Shown one piece after another: positions 53,201 to 62,389 of a DNA stretch of 64,000 nucleotides (its first letter is position 1; every line of letters begins with the position of its first letter). The stretch spans positions 3,207,001 to 3,271,000 of the forward strand of contig NZ_CP020472.1 of assembly GCF_002075795.1 (NCBI RefSeq), given 5' to 3'. Source of the DNA: Shewanella japonica. GTDB taxonomy: Bacteria > Pseudomonadota > Gammaproteobacteria > Enterobacterales > Shewanellaceae. The notes beneath the pieces are model-generated. The model was not told the origin of the DNA. It saw nothing but the letters and a program-made list of their open reading frames with translations, and did no database searches. Made by a program: the position numbers and the translations under genes.

Positions 53201-53724
53201 GCTTGCTGAGCCAATTCTTCAGCAGTCGGTTGCTTGGCAACAATTTGTAATGGTTTTTTGCCCGTCGCAGGCACTGATGTTTCAACAGCAGTAGTATTGT
53301 TCGTTGCAGGTTTAGCCGGATTAGCGTTGGGTAATCTCTTGTCATTATTTTCGGCGCGTAACTTAGCATCTGCAGCACTGATCTGTGCCATCACATCAGC
53401 CGATGGCACGAGTAGGGTCATGCCACGTTCAAGTGAGTTGTAATTATTACTACTGAACGCATGAGGGTTAGCATCAAATAATGCCGCCATCACTTGATAA
53501 ACAGAGACGTTCTGGTTTGGCCTAACTTTTTGGGCAATACTCCAAAACGTATCCGAAGAAGTCGTTGGCCCATATTGACGGGTTGGAGCGTTGACAACTT
53601 CTCCATTGGGGCCGGTAATTTTGAGCGTTTCTGCGTGGGCAGGCTCGATAATTTGAGATGCAGAAACAGCGGCCAATGCACAGGCCATCATGCCAACAAA
53701 ATAAGAGGTTCGAAAAATCACCAA
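50215..53724 (-). CDS. fimV: FimV polar organising / LysM membrane protein
   Basis: 1169 residues. Signal sequence, then a periplasmic LysM-like domain (about 55-110, DTFWSIAQKVRPNQNVSVYQ), a coiled coil (about 175-265), one TM helix (MILLAIVAALPLIIIFLAIF), and a very acidic cytoplasmic region of about 800 residues. The C-terminus (NAKLDLARAYIEIEDEDAAK) is the conserved FimV TPR-type end. Residues about 460-660 are imperfect tandem repeats built on AQDDIDSLLAGFDEPA. FimV organises the cell pole and type IV pili. The acidic part is poorly conserved in sequence but conserved in composition. Confidence 0.93.
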   Translation of the reverse strand: MVIFRTSYFVGMMACALAAVSASQIIEPAHAETLKITGPNGEVVNAPTRQYGPTTSSDTFWSIAQKVRPNQNVSVYQVMAALFDANPHAFSSNNYNSLERGMTLLVPSADVMAQISAADAKLRAENNDKRLPNANPAKPATNNTTAVETSVPATGKKPLQIVAKQPTAEELAQQAALLAQPEIDELTAKLEDAQTKALSLTDELARAEDTLLVKDADNNALKAKIQELTLQLSAMQEDLQLLTEKYQALDTEHQALVEKNNQPQVIEEPTDFWRSLSDNMILLAIVAALPLIIIFLAIFWLMRRKNKTEPESAAQTEPVIDQAGEETVSEVDDIDNLAVHLDEDEKSPENIEDLLDLDNQDTGELTLDGESDADMYITEEEPAEESDEGTSLDDLWAEAMEEQEEDMQPLEADEDDLDSLLEGLDTNDDVIETSLEEPLPVDSVPADSDSDESAAEDDIDSLLAGFEEPAVNESTAEEPVQIDSQSDAQDDIDSLLAGFDEPAVNESVAEEPAVNESAGEEPAQTDSQSDAQDDIDSLLAGFDEPANDEPALNESVAEEPAQTDSQSDAQDDIDNLLAGFDEPAIDEPAVNESVAEEPAQIDSKSDAQDDIDNLLAGFDEPAIDEPAVNESVAEEPAQIDSQSDAQDDIDSLLAGFDEPAAEESAEIDTQSGAEDDIDSLLASIDVPAEQEQDFTAEIAAELEEDVAVSLDESSDIDDLLADVDTEKEFAPLNNDGLDVEQVLTAELEQIESELAIDTDNDDIDSLISDLETDSANEAQNQFAETLEESTAVSESDLDELLADVEAIEPVSVNNTESSDELKFAPGDESTLNIQDDIPTGEQQEDPLVAELLAAEQADQQVQQSHDEQDSDIDELDALLADFNVEDFDIDKSDSDKSELDSSNSEVTAPKVADTLETDLDELELNEQDDVPLFVSDEEINEQDSISEQDFDAMLAGLSADEPDTIIEQQPDTEALSKESGFFDDLKSKKADAASLDWEADLFQQASNHPASEAQVDDIDDETFQLTDDNLTVDEALAALDAEESNKQDARLDSDEPSDMVSDTALNTFEQENGFIDIDKLLNDADEDVEISDQYKDVAVEMGEVNSLIGNAEMIDVDDEENSVNAKLDLARAYIEIEDEDAAKAILKEVQIDGNERQQTEAGKLLDEMS
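51740..52345 (-). repeat. Coding tandem repeats within fimV
   Basis: Seven or so imperfect copies of a unit of about 90-120 bases, each encoding QDDIDSLLAGFDEP followed by variable NES-EEPAQ-DSQSD stretches. Two copies near 51880-52010 are almost identical, so copy number can change by recombination. Confidence 0.85.
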
Positions 53725-53846
53725 TCTTTCCCTTTGAGCGCGATCGGGTTGTCTTCATGACAACTGGCTTTAGGTAATTGTTTTTATTAATTACGACTAT
53801 AAACCAGAATTAGTCACCCTGCTACTGCTGACAGCGGTAAAACGAA

Positions 53847-53871
53847 AAAAGCCTGCAGGCTGCAGGCTTTT
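53847..53871 (-). terminator. Terminator of asd
   Basis: AAAAGCCTGCA-GGC-TGCAGGCTTTT, an 11-bp perfect stem with A run on its left and T on its right. Confidence 0.92.
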
Positions 53872-53899
53872 TAGTCTAAATAACTCTATTCATAGTAGA

Positions 53900-54916
53900 T
53901 TAATAATAATCTCTGATCAGAACTTCAGCTATTTGAACACTGTTTAAAGCAGCACCTTTACGGATGTTATCGGCCGTAACCCATAAATTTATACCGTAAT
54001 CGTGAGAAATATCTTTTCTTACTCGGCCAACAAATACAGGGTCGGTACCTGCTGAGTCAGTTACTACAGTAGGATAGTCTTCATCATTCTCGAAAAGCAC
54101 CACACCTTCAGCGTCACGTAAAACCGCTTTAATTTGTTCAGCTTCAACAGGTTGACGAGTTTCTAAGTGGACTGCTTCTGAGTGACCATAGAACACAGGA
54201 ACACGTACAGCTGTTGGATTAACAACGATATCGTGGTCACCAAAAATCTTTTGAGTTTCCCACACCATTTTCATTTCTTCTTTGGTGTAGCCGTTTTCCA
54301 TAAACACATCGATTTGTGGTAACACATTGAAAGCGATTTGCTTTGGATAAACTTTATTTTCAGCAGGTAAGCCTTGTAACAATTTAGCGCATTGCCCAGC
54401 TAATTCATCAATAGCTTGTTTACCTGAGCCAGACACTGATTGGTAAGTTGCCACGTTAATACGTGAGATACCAAATGCATCATAAATAGGTTTTAATGCC
54501 ACTAACATTTGAATGGTTGAGCAATTAGGGTTTGCGATAATGTTTCGATTACGGAAGTCAGCAATCGCTTGTGGATTAACTTCTGGCACAACTAACGGTA
54601 CGTCAATGTCGTAGCGGAAATGTGAAGTATTGTCGATGACCACACAACCATGCTCCGCTGCTATTGGCGCCCATTTAGCTGAAACGTCACCACCAGCTGA
54701 GAAGAAACCAATTTGTGCTTGGCTCCAATCAAACGTGTCCACATCAAGAATTTCTACTTGTTTACCATTAAAGCTTAAGGTTTCGCCAGCACTGCGGCTA
54801 CTCGCTAATGGGTATAAGTTTGCGACTGGGAATTTTCGCTCTTCAAGGATCTCAATCATAGTTTGACCCACTGCGCCCGACGCACCTAAAACAACAACAT
54901 TAAATTCCTGTGACAT
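53900..54916 (-). CDS. asd: Aspartate-semialdehyde dehydrogenase
   Basis: 338 residues. NADP loop VLGASGAVGQTMIEIL, catalytic Cys in ANPNCSTIQML, and His in the phrase RVPVFYGHSEAVHLE. It reduces aspartyl phosphate on the way to lysine, threonine, methionine and diaminopimelate. In enterics this spot holds the paralogue usg, which has lost the Cys; here the NCST motif is kept, so this is an active-type enzyme. Two bases separate it from pdxB. Confidence 0.93.
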   Translation of the reverse strand: MSQEFNVVVLGASGAVGQTMIEILEERKFPVANLYPLASSRSAGETLSFNGKQVEILDVDTFDWSQAQIGFFSAGGDVSAKWAPIAAEHGCVVIDNTSHFRYDIDVPLVVPEVNPQAIADFRNRNIIANPNCSTIQMLVALKPIYDAFGISRINVATYQSVSGSGKQAIDELAGQCAKLLQGLPAENKVYPKQIAFNVLPQIDVFMENGYTKEEMKMVWETQKIFGDHDIVVNPTAVRVPVFYGHSEAVHLETRQPVEAEQIKAVLRDAEGVVLFENDEDYPTVVTDSAGTDPVFVGRVRKDISHDYGINLWVTADNIRKGAALNSVQIAEVLIRDYY

Positions 54917-54918
54917 AA

Positions 54919-56085
54919 TTAACGCTCGACTCCTGAAAAACCTAATTTAAACATCCAATCTACCTCACAATGACCCGTGTTGACTAGCGACAATGCACTA
55001 AATTCACGCCGATGAGTGTGATTTTTTCTCATATGGTCAAACCCATGGTTATTAAGGAAGCTATTTCTAAACAAATAGTCGTCATCTGCGAGGTTGTAGA
55101 CCAATCTTGCTAGCGTGAGTAATTGAGTTTCAGATACCTTGTCAGTGATGTGTAACTGACTAATGTTAAATTTAGGCAGTAAGTTCAACAGCGATTTTTG
55201 GTGTTCAAGACCAAAGATTTCACACAGTTTTTCGAATAACATATAAGTGCCGCGAGCTTTACCTTCTAAGCTGTATCCTGCGATATGTGGCGTCGCAAAC
55301 TCAACAAGTGGCACTAATTCTGGCATAGGGTTAGGCTCGCCTTCCCACACATCGAGTACCAGTTTGAGATCATCCCGTTGTTGTTTCACCTTAATCAAAG
55401 CGCGATTGTCAATAACCTCACCACGGCAACAATTCACTAACCAAGCATGCGGTTTTAATTGATTCAATTTAGCTTCGTCAAACAAGTACCAAGTTTTGTG
55501 CGGTCCAGTTTTAGTGATAGGAACATGTAAGCTTATTATGTCAGCTTGCTCAATAATGGTGTCTAACGACACAAACTGACGGGAATTTTTGTCGCTGATA
55601 TTAGTCGCGCTGCGGTTGGATAACTGCTGTTCTTCAAGTAATGGATCGCACAATAAGACCTTCATACCATAAGCATTAAGACAATGCTCAAGTGCGCTAC
55701 CTGTGTTACCCGCGCCAACAATTCCTACCACTTTGTCTTTTAAAGGCTGTTTGAATCGTTTAGCTAATTCCAGCATAGCAATAAAGGCAAACTCCCCCAC
55801 TGCTGCTGCGTTACAGCCAGGTGCATTAGTAAAAGGGATATTACGTTGTTCTAGTAAGGCTAAATCAATATGATCAGTACCGATGGTGGCACTACCAACA
55901 AATTTAAGTTTATTGGCTTGTGATAACAACTCTGCATTCACTTTAGTGACAGAACGGACTAGAAGAACATCAACATCAATAAGCTGCTCTGGCGTTAACT
56001 GGCGACCATTTACACGGGTAATCTCTCCGATTTCACCAAATAACGCTTCGACGTACGGCATATTCTCGTCTGCAACTATGTTCAT
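54919..56085 (-). CDS. pdxB: Erythronate-4-phosphate dehydrogenase
   Basis: 388 residues. Vitamin B6 synthesis, second step. D-isomer 2-hydroxyacid dehydrogenase fold with [31 protein letters not shown] (catalytic Arg) and [16 protein letters not shown] (His). The start [17 protein letters not shown] is typical of PdxB. The C-terminal extra domain specific to PdxB is present. Upstream of asd in the same direction. Confidence 0.96.
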   Translation of the reverse strand: MNIVADENMPYVEALFGEIGEITRVNGRQLTPEQLIDVDVLLVRSVTKVNAELLSQANKLKFVGSATIGTDHIDLALLEQRNIPFTNAPGCNAAAVGEFAFIAMLELAKRFKQPLKDKVVGIVGAGNTGSALEHCLNAYGMKVLLCDPLLEEQQLSNRSATNISDKNSRQFVSLDTIIEQADIISLHVPITKTGPHKTWYLFDEAKLNQLKPHAWLVNCCRGEVIDNRALIKVKQQRDDLKLVLDVWEGEPNPMPELVPLVEFATPHIAGYSLEGKARGTYMLFEKLCEIFGLEHQKSLLNLLPKFNISQLHITDKVSETQLLTLARLVYNLADDDYLFRNSFLNNHGFDHMRKNHTHRREFSALSLVNTGHCEVDWMFKLGFSGVER

Positions 56086-56223
56086 TCTAATGTTTGACCT
56101 TATTTATGTGAGTTATCCGATCATTCTATCAACTAATGACACTCAGCAGTTATCTACAAAAAGAAATAAAGTGTTCTTAATTGGTAATTTGACTGACTGT
56201 CAAAGTGGGTTAATCGCAATAAA

Positions 56224-56252
56224 AAAGCCTTTAGCATTCAGCTAAAGGCTTT
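56224..56252 (-). terminator. Terminator of fabB
   Basis: AAAGCCTTTAGC-ATTCA-GCTAAAGGCTTT with A run on the left, 45 bp past the fabB stop. Confidence 0.92.
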
Positions 56253-56296
56253 ATCGATATCAAAACACTAACCTACGCCAGCGATGAGATAATATA

Positions 56297-57508
56297 TTAC
56301 TTCATTTTACGCATAATTAATGTGGCATTAGTTCCGCCAAAGCCAAAACTGTTACTCATTACAGTCGTCAGTTCTGCATCACGATATTCTGTAACCAATG
56401 GGATGCCAGCCGCTTTTTCATCTGGAGTATCAATATTGATGCTAGGTGCAATAAAGCTGTTTTCCATCATTAATAAGCTGTAGATGGCTTCATGAACACC
56501 TGCAGCACCCAAGGCATGACCAGTCATAGACTTAGTCGACGCTACTGGTGGAATATTGTCTTGGAAAACTTCATGAATCGCTTCAAGTTCACGAACATCA
56601 CCAACAGGAGTCGATGTGCCATGAGTGTTGACGTAATCAATCGGAGTATCGACATCAGCAAGTGCCATTTGCATACAACGCACAGCGCCTTCACCAGAAG
56701 GTGCCACCATATCGTAGCCATCTGACGATGCACCATAACCAATGATTTCAGCATAAATTTTAGCACCACGAGCTAATGCATGCTCAAGCTCTTCAACAAC
56801 AACGATTCCGCCGCCACCAGAGATAACAAAACCATCTCGGTCAGCATCATAAGTACGCGATGCTTTTTCTGGGGTTTCGTTATATTTAGTTGATAATGCA
56901 CCCATTGCATCGAAGCCCATTGTTAGGGTCCAATCCAATTCTTCTGCACCACCAGCAAACACCATATCTTGCTTACCCATTTGGATAAGCTCAGCTGCAT
57001 GACCAATACAATGCGCAGAAGTTGCACAAGCAGAACTGATTGAATAGTTCATACCTTTAATTTTAAATGGTGTTGCTAAACATGCACTTGCCGTACTCGC
57101 CATAATACGAGGAACAATGTAAGGACCAACACGTTTTACGCTTTTTTCACGTAACGTATCTGCCGCTTGAACTTGGTTTTTAGACGAAGCACCACCTGTA
57201 CCAACAACTAAGCCAACACGATGATGAGAATATTGTTCTTCTGTTAAGTTGGCATCACTGATCGCTTCTTGCATTGCAATGTATGCATATGCGGCAGCAT
57301 CACCCATAAAGCGTAACGCTTTACGATCAATGTGGTCCGCTGGGTTTAATTTAATATCACCCCACACATGACTGCGTAATTTCATTTCTTCGAATTGGTC
57401 AGAATGGGTAATACCACTGCGTCCAGCTTTTAGTGAATCTGTCACTTCTTGCTTGTTATTACCGATGCTAGAAACAACACCTAAACCTGTTATTACGACT
57501 CTTTTCAT
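56297..57508 (-). CDS. fabB: 3-oxoacyl-ACP synthase I
   Basis: 403 residues, thiolase fold. Active-site Cys in [16 protein letters not shown], the two His in [12 protein letters not shown] and [13 protein letters not shown]. The glycine-rich [15 protein letters not shown] closes it. FabB is needed for unsaturated fatty acid synthesis. The divergent gene is mnmC. A TTGTACATGTCAGTAC stretch near 57525 is a possible operator of a FabR/FadR-type regulator, at low confidence. Confidence 0.96.
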   Translation of the reverse strand: MKRVVITGLGVVSSIGNNKQEVTDSLKAGRSGITHSDQFEEMKLRSHVWGDIKLNPADHIDRKALRFMGDAAAYAYIAMQEAISDANLTEEQYSHHRVGLVVGTGGASSKNQVQAADTLREKSVKRVGPYIVPRIMASTASACLATPFKIKGMNYSISSACATSAHCIGHAAELIQMGKQDMVFAGGAEELDWTLTMGFDAMGALSTKYNETPEKASRTYDADRDGFVISGGGGIVVVEELEHALARGAKIYAEIIGYGASSDGYDMVAPSGEGAVRCMQMALADVDTPIDYVNTHGTSTPVGDVRELEAIHEVFQDNIPPVASTKSMTGHALGAAGVHEAIYSLLMMENSFIAPSINIDTPDEKAAGIPLVTEYRDAELTTVMSNSFGFGGTNATLIMRKMK

Positions 57509-57644
57509 TATTTGCTATCCATTTTGTACATGTCAGTACCTAATTTTGCTGCCGCAATGATATCCGCTTTAGACGAATAAAGTGGTCAGCTTTCAATAAA
57601 CATAGGTAAAATAATCTCAATTGAACCACATTGAGTAATGAGCT

Positions 57645-59825
57645 TTGACCCAAATAACCACTGACTTCCCTATAGTTACCCGAGATTGTGCAACAATATC
57701 GACTAATTTTCCAAGTAGTTACTGTCAAAACCCTAATTATGCAGCAAGCATAAGGCATTATTATGAAACTGTCTTGTCCAACAAGGCAAACTCAACTAAA
57801 AGCTGCTTGATTGGGCAAATTGGCTTCGGTAACGCCATGGAAATCATGTTGTTGTGGCAATTATCTCAACAATTAAAACGTCCTGTAAGGCTGAGTGTTT
57901 TTGACCCCTATTCAATTAACAGCATTGAGTTGGGTCAATTTTTAGCAATGCCGCAAAATCAAGCAACGATTAATTCACAGCACTTAGCGGAGTTTTCACA
58001 GCAGTTACACACTGCTTGCATTGCCAATATTCAAGGTTGTCAGCGGCTCATATTTGATCATGGTCAATTCATTGTTGATATTTATTTTGGTGATATTGAG
58101 CATAACCTTAAAGGTATTCAAAGTGTCGAAGCTGATGCCGTTGAGTATTGGCATTGCCTTCCTCATACGACCTCAACTGAGTATATAGATCACCATATTT
58201 CAGAAAAATTGTTTTGGCAGATGGGAAGGTTAAGTAAAGATAATGCATGCTTTTATGCTTATCCGCAGGAAATTGACCGTGTTGAATGTTCAGCGATAAC
58301 AGTATTAGCGAGTCAATCAGGCTTCATCATCAATGCGCAAAGTGGCAATAGAGATGACATTAGCAATACCAGTGAACGCTCAAGTACGCCAGATTGCGAC
58401 ATTCCTGCAGCTGAAAGAAAAGCATTAAGGTATTCCCATCAGCGCCAGTACGCTTATTGCTTACCCAGTGCAAGCGCTCAACCTACGAATACATCGACTT
58501 CAAAAGAGAGTGTGGCCATTATCGGCGGTGGTATTGCAGCGGCTCACCTTGCACTATCGCTCGTAGAAAAAGGCAAAAACGTCACGATTTATTGCAAAGA
58601 CAGTATGCTTGCTGATGGAGCTTCAGGTAATAAACAAGGCGCTATTTATCCGCTTTTAACGCCTGATAACAACTTAATGAGCCAATACTTTCAGCAGGCT
58701 TTTTTATTCAGTCGACGTAGGCTTAAGCAACTTGAAAATGCAGGTTACGCTGTTGAGCACCAGTTTTGTGGCGTGTTACAAACGGGGTTTGATGAGCGTA
58801 GCGATGCAAGATTAACTAAAATCATCCAAGGACAAGCTTGGCCAAGTGAAGTTGCAGCCCAAGTGTCACCAAGTGAAGCTAATATGCTCGCTGGTATCAC
58901 CATAGATAAGCCTGCCTTTTACTACCCTTGGGCTGGTTGGATTTGTCCGCATCAATTCGCTCAATCGGCCGTAAACTATGCGCAAGCTATTGCGAAAAAC
59001 AAAGGACTTACAGTCGAGATCAGACTTGATACCCCAATTAGTGAACTAACTCGTCAAGGAACCCTTTGGCAGTTAAACATGACTGAGCAAACCTCAGACT
59101 TACACCCTAAATCCCCCCCTAACTCGAACAAAAACTCTGCGGTTCAATCATTTCTTCATTCTGAGGTCGTTGTTGCATCAGGGGCTCAACTCACTGAGTA
59201 TCAACAAACAAAACAACTACAAGTCACAGGCTTTAGAGGGCAAGTAAGCCATATTCCGTCAAAAGGACAATTAACTAAACTTAATAGCGTTATTTGTGCT
59301 CATGGTTATTTAACCCCTGAAAATAATCAGCACCATTGTGTTGGCGCTAGTTATGTAAAATCGCCTGATGACTTACGTTTTTGCCCTACCGAGCAACAAG
59401 AAAATGCGCAAAAAATGCATCATAGTTTTCCACAAAGAGACTGGGTGAGTGATATTGATGTATCAGACAACAACGCCAGAGTGGGTGTCAGAATGGTCAC
59501 AAGAGACCACTGTCCTATGATGGGGCTTGCACCAAATATTGACGCCATATTAAATCAATATAATACCGAGCCTTTGGATCAACATCAGCTCACTGTAGCC
59601 AGTCGTGACTTTTGGCGCCATCACTCCGCACCAGTATATAGGGGACTTTATGTTTTAGGAGGACTCGGCTCAAGAGGACTAAGTTCAGGACCTTTAGCTG
59701 CAGAAGCTTTAGCTGCAATGATTTGTCATCAAACCCCACCGATCAGCTATGACATGTTTGCAATGCTAAACCCAAATAGAATGTGGTTAAGAAAGCTATT
59801 GAAAGGTAAATCTTTGCTTAGCTAA
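57645..59825 (+). CDS. mnmC: MnmC, tRNA wobble-uridine modification protein; methyltransferase domain degenerate
   Basis: 726 residues. The C-terminal FAD domain (from about residue 285) is typical: VAIIGGGIAAAHLALSLVEK, GASGNKQGAIYPLL, FRGQVSHI and VLGGLGSRGLSSGPLAAEA. It removes the carboxymethyl group from cmnm5s2U. The N-terminal methyltransferase domain is recognisable by IGQIGFGNAMEIMLLWQL and VDIYFGDIEHNL, but the usual GFGTG is GFGNA and the DGFAP-x-x-NP-x-W catalytic motif is absent (EYWHCLPHT stands there). Final methylation may be lost. ATG at 57645 is the first in frame. Confidence 0.88.
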   Translation: MTQITTDFPIVTRDCATISTNFPSSYCQNPNYAASIRHYYETVLSNKANSTKSCLIGQIGFGNAMEIMLLWQLSQQLKRPVRLSVFDPYSINSIELGQFLAMPQNQATINSQHLAEFSQQLHTACIANIQGCQRLIFDHGQFIVDIYFGDIEHNLKGIQSVEADAVEYWHCLPHTTSTEYIDHHISEKLFWQMGRLSKDNACFYAYPQEIDRVECSAITVLASQSGFIINAQSGNRDDISNTSERSSTPDCDIPAAERKALRYSHQRQYAYCLPSASAQPTNTSTSKESVAIIGGGIAAAHLALSLVEKGKNVTIYCKDSMLADGASGNKQGAIYPLLTPDNNLMSQYFQQAFLFSRRRLKQLENAGYAVEHQFCGVLQTGFDERSDARLTKIIQGQAWPSEVAAQVSPSEANMLAGITIDKPAFYYPWAGWICPHQFAQSAVNYAQAIAKNKGLTVEIRLDTPISELTRQGTLWQLNMTEQTSDLHPKSPPNSNKNSAVQSFLHSEVVVASGAQLTEYQQTKQLQVTGFRGQVSHIPSKGQLTKLNSVICAHGYLTPENNQHHCVGASYVKSPDDLRFCPTEQQENAQKMHHSFPQRDWVSDIDVSDNNARVGVRMVTRDHCPMMGLAPNIDAILNQYNTEPLDQHQLTVASRDFWRHHSAPVYRGLYVLGGLGSRGLSSGPLAAEALAAMICHQTPPISYDMFAMLNPNRMWLRKLLKGKSLLS

Positions 59826-59846
59826 AATCCCGATAAAGGAATAACA

Positions 59847-60320
59847 ATGAATCAGCAAATACATCAAGCGTATCTAGGCGAACTGTATGGCATTGCCTTT
59901 TTTACGTTATTTAAAAATATTGAAGAAGACGCCACGCGTATTGCGTTGTGGGATAAATTAATTGAAGTTGAAAGCATCACTGCGGAGATACTGTTGTCTC
60001 ACTTATTAAAACAACCTGAGACATATCCCTTTGATGTGGTAACCATGACTGAAAAAGGTCAGCAAGATGCACGCAAGTGGCTACACCTTCCCTGGGAAGA
60101 GTTATTAAAAACACTTCATGATTGGGCTAAACCCTACGAGCAAGAATACCGTGACTGGCAAGCCTCTGCGACTGAGTATCAATCAATTATGACTATCATC
60201 GCACAACATGAAACAGCCATTTTGAATTGTTTTTTAGCTGAATTACAACAAAAAAATGGCCAAGCATATCTTGACCATTATTTAGAAAACACCCAATTAT
60301 CTAGCATCAAAAGAGGCTGA
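59847..60320 (+). CDS. Conserved-type hypothetical protein
   Basis: 157 residues, helical and soluble (YLGELYGIAFFTLFKNIEED, LWDKLIEVESITAEILLSHL). Starts 21 bases after mnmC with AAAGGA ahead of its ATG, so it is probably in the same transcript. The plan (long helices with E/D and H: GELYGIAFF, HETAILNCF) resembles ferritin-like small proteins, but I cannot place it. Function unknown. Confidence 0.75.
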   Translation: MNQQIHQAYLGELYGIAFFTLFKNIEEDATRIALWDKLIEVESITAEILLSHLLKQPETYPFDVVTMTEKGQQDARKWLHLPWEELLKTLHDWAKPYEQEYRDWQASATEYQSIMTIIAQHETAILNCFLAELQQKNGQAYLDHYLENTQLSSIKRG

Positions 60321-60322
60321 AG

Positions 60323-60868
60323 TTACTTCAACCATTTTTTGACTTTAGTTCGATTATTGTTATCTCGGCTTTCTTTGATCAGTTCATCATCTGCTGTCAC
60401 TTGAGCACTTTTCGATAAACGATCATAAAGCAACACATTGACTGAGGCCGCAAGGTTCATACAACCAACAGTTGGCACATAAACCACCTCATCCGCAGCA
60501 TCAATAATTTGCTGCGGTATGGTGCCATCCTCAGGACCAAAAATATAAAAGGCATTTTGAGGATGTTCAAATAAAGGCAATGGCGTTGCGCCAACAACAA
60601 GATCAACACAGACCAACTTACTGTCTTCAGGTACTTGTTCCAGCAATGATTCAACGCGAGTTAATGGAATGGTTTTAGCTGCATTTTTAGTATCAACGTC
60701 ATACTGAGCCTCACCTGAACGGGCCGCTAATTCATATCTATTTCCGGTATAGAAAACTGAATTAGCTTGATAACAACCAGCCGCGCGCATGATGCCACCT
60801 ACATTTACTGGCGTTTTAGGGTTAACGAGGCCAATCATGGCACTGTGCTTTTGAATAGATTCAGTCAT
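60323..60868 (-). CDS. SpoU/TrmH family RNA methyltransferase
   Basis: 181 residues, SPOUT fold. Motif 1 PKTPVNVGGIMRAAGCYQAN (N-x-G-x-x-x-R), motif 2 FYIFGPEDGTIPQQII (GPE-G type) and motif 3 MNLAASVNVLLYDRL (NL--S-N) bind SAM in the knot. Target RNA is unknown; the size fits a minimal TrmL/TrmH-like enzyme. Convergent with the mnmC transcript. Confidence 0.88.
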   Translation of the reverse strand: MTESIQKHSAMIGLVNPKTPVNVGGIMRAAGCYQANSVFYTGNRYELAARSGEAQYDVDTKNAAKTIPLTRVESLLEQVPEDSKLVCVDLVVGATPLPLFEHPQNAFYIFGPEDGTIPQQIIDAADEVVYVPTVGCMNLAASVNVLLYDRLSKSAQVTADDELIKESRDNNNRTKVKKWLK

Positions 60869-60893
60869 GCCTTTTACTTATTTAATTTCATGC

Positions 60894-61169
60894 TTATTTA
60901 ATTTCACTGATAATTTGACGCAATTGTTGCCAAGCCGATTGTACCAGTTCAAAGTCAGCGGTTTCTAATTCATCATCAGCCAATCCCAAGCAATCTACCA
61001 TTTTTTCGTCAAGCGACTCTAAACTTGTAGATTGTTCCTGTTCCAGTTGAGACAAGACGACAGCGATGTGACCTTGTAGGTATCCACAGGCAAATAAGGC
61101 ATCATCATCGCCATTAGCAACCGTATTTTCAATCCACCCTTCTAATGCTGCATCATACTTCTCTAACAT
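60894..61169 (-). CDS. yfcL: YfcL family protein
   Basis: 91 residues, acidic and helical (YDAALEGWIENTVANGDDDA, FACGYLQGHIAVVLSQLEQ). Matches YfcL of enterics, which also lies near aroC and mnmC. Function unknown. Three bases after the NAD-kinase-like gene, so cotranscribed. Confidence 0.9.
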   Translation of the reverse strand: MLEKYDAALEGWIENTVANGDDDALFACGYLQGHIAVVLSQLEQEQSTSLESLDEKMVDCLGLADDELETADFELVQSAWQQLRQIISEIK

Positions 61170-61172
61170 GGT

Positions 61173-62333
61173 CTAACTCTCCAATAAATCTGGGTTGGCA
61201 ACTTGGTACATCACGTAATCATGATATCCAGTGGTAATTTTATAATAACCACTTAATGCACTATCTAATTCTGGGTCGCCACTATCCACAATTAATGGCC
61301 TTCCTTCAAGTGCTTTTAACTTAGTTTTTGTCGCAAGAATAATTATATTGTCTTTTCCTATCCGTTTTATCAGTTCAGGAGACAATTGCTGATTACCCCG
61401 TCCTAGAATATGTCCTTGCCCACCAATCAAGGTGATCACTAATTTCGTCGGCTTATTTTGGGTCAGTTCGAGTAATTGGTTTGCAGTAACATCACTGGCA
61501 ACGATCTGCTGCTCATGAATAACATCAACACCCAATAAGGTGTTACCTAAATTAAGCTCTTCCATAACTGCTGCCACAGTGGAGCCACTGCCGATGATAT
61601 ATAACTCATCTTCCATTTGATTTATAACATCTGCTGCGATATCAGCTAATACAAGCTCATCGACTTCTTTGCCGCCCATTTTTACCGCTTGGATATATCG
61701 TGGCTCTGCAGGAACGAGCATTTCACCAAATCGTTTGGCTTTTACCGTTCCTTTTCTGAATGCTTCTTCGTCAATATCCATCACATCAGCGCTCATCAAA
61801 CTCACTAACTCACCTTGAAGTAGCATGCTCACGACAACCCCAGCAGCGTTAGGGGTAATAGCGTACACACCGGAATGGATTTTTACTCCAGCAGGCACGC
61901 CTAAAACAGGTAATGAATCATCAACGACTGAATAGATATCTCTAGCAGTGCCATCGCCACCAGCAAACAGTAACAAGTCGAGAGATTCATCTTGCAACGC
62001 TTTTACAGTTTGCTTGGTATCCACTGCAGAGGTGTTGTTATTACTACTCCCTGGTGATATCTGATGAACACACTTGACCGAAAAGCCTAATTCAACCGCT
62101 AAAGTTTCGCCCATATCACCACTGGCGGTCACAATATCAATTTGTTCGCTAAAGGGCTTTATGACAGTTAATGCTTGCTTCATTCTCAATCCGGCTTTAG
62201 CTTCAGCCCCTCTTGAGATCGCCAGCTCTGCCACATTATCAGACCCCTTTAACCCAACACTGCCGCCTAAACCTGCTAATGGGTTAATAATTAAACCTAA
62301 CCGAAAACGCTTCACTGCATACAATCCTTTCAT
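61173..62333 (-). CDS. ATP-NAD kinase-like protein
   Basis: 386 residues. The NAD kinase signature GGDGTARDIYSVVDD is present (the GGDG loop), then GVPAGVKIHSGVYAITP. RLGLIINPLAGLGG opens the domain. Larger than the normal NAD kinase (about 290), and similar to the AcoX/PolyP-ATP-NAD kinase-like group found beside yfcL and aroC in related bacteria. Whether it makes NADP is not shown. Confidence 0.88.
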   Translation of the reverse strand: MKGLYAVKRFRLGLIINPLAGLGGSVGLKGSDNVAELAISRGAEAKAGLRMKQALTVIKPFSEQIDIVTASGDMGETLAVELGFSVKCVHQISPGSSNNNTSAVDTKQTVKALQDESLDLLLFAGGDGTARDIYSVVDDSLPVLGVPAGVKIHSGVYAITPNAAGVVVSMLLQGELVSLMSADVMDIDEEAFRKGTVKAKRFGEMLVPAEPRYIQAVKMGGKEVDELVLADIAADVINQMEDELYIIGSGSTVAAVMEELNLGNTLLGVDVIHEQQIVASDVTANQLLELTQNKPTKLVITLIGGQGHILGRGNQQLSPELIKRIGKDNIIILATKTKLKALEGRPLIVDSGDPELDSALSGYYKITTGYHDYVMYQVANPDLLES

Positions 62334-62389
62334 TTATATCTAAGCTGGGCGATAAAGCCCTTTCTTTGTCACCCTTTGCCCATCACTTT

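Noticed and set aside
50495-53760. Several rightward Ser-rich frames within fimV
   Set aside because: Mirror images of the acidic repeat coding (GA-rich sense gives Ser-rich antisense); no translation signals.
57520-57540. FabR/FadR operator before fabB
   Set aside because: TTGTACATGTCAGTAC is only partly symmetric and I could not match a firm consensus, so it is mentioned under fabB but not listed as a site.
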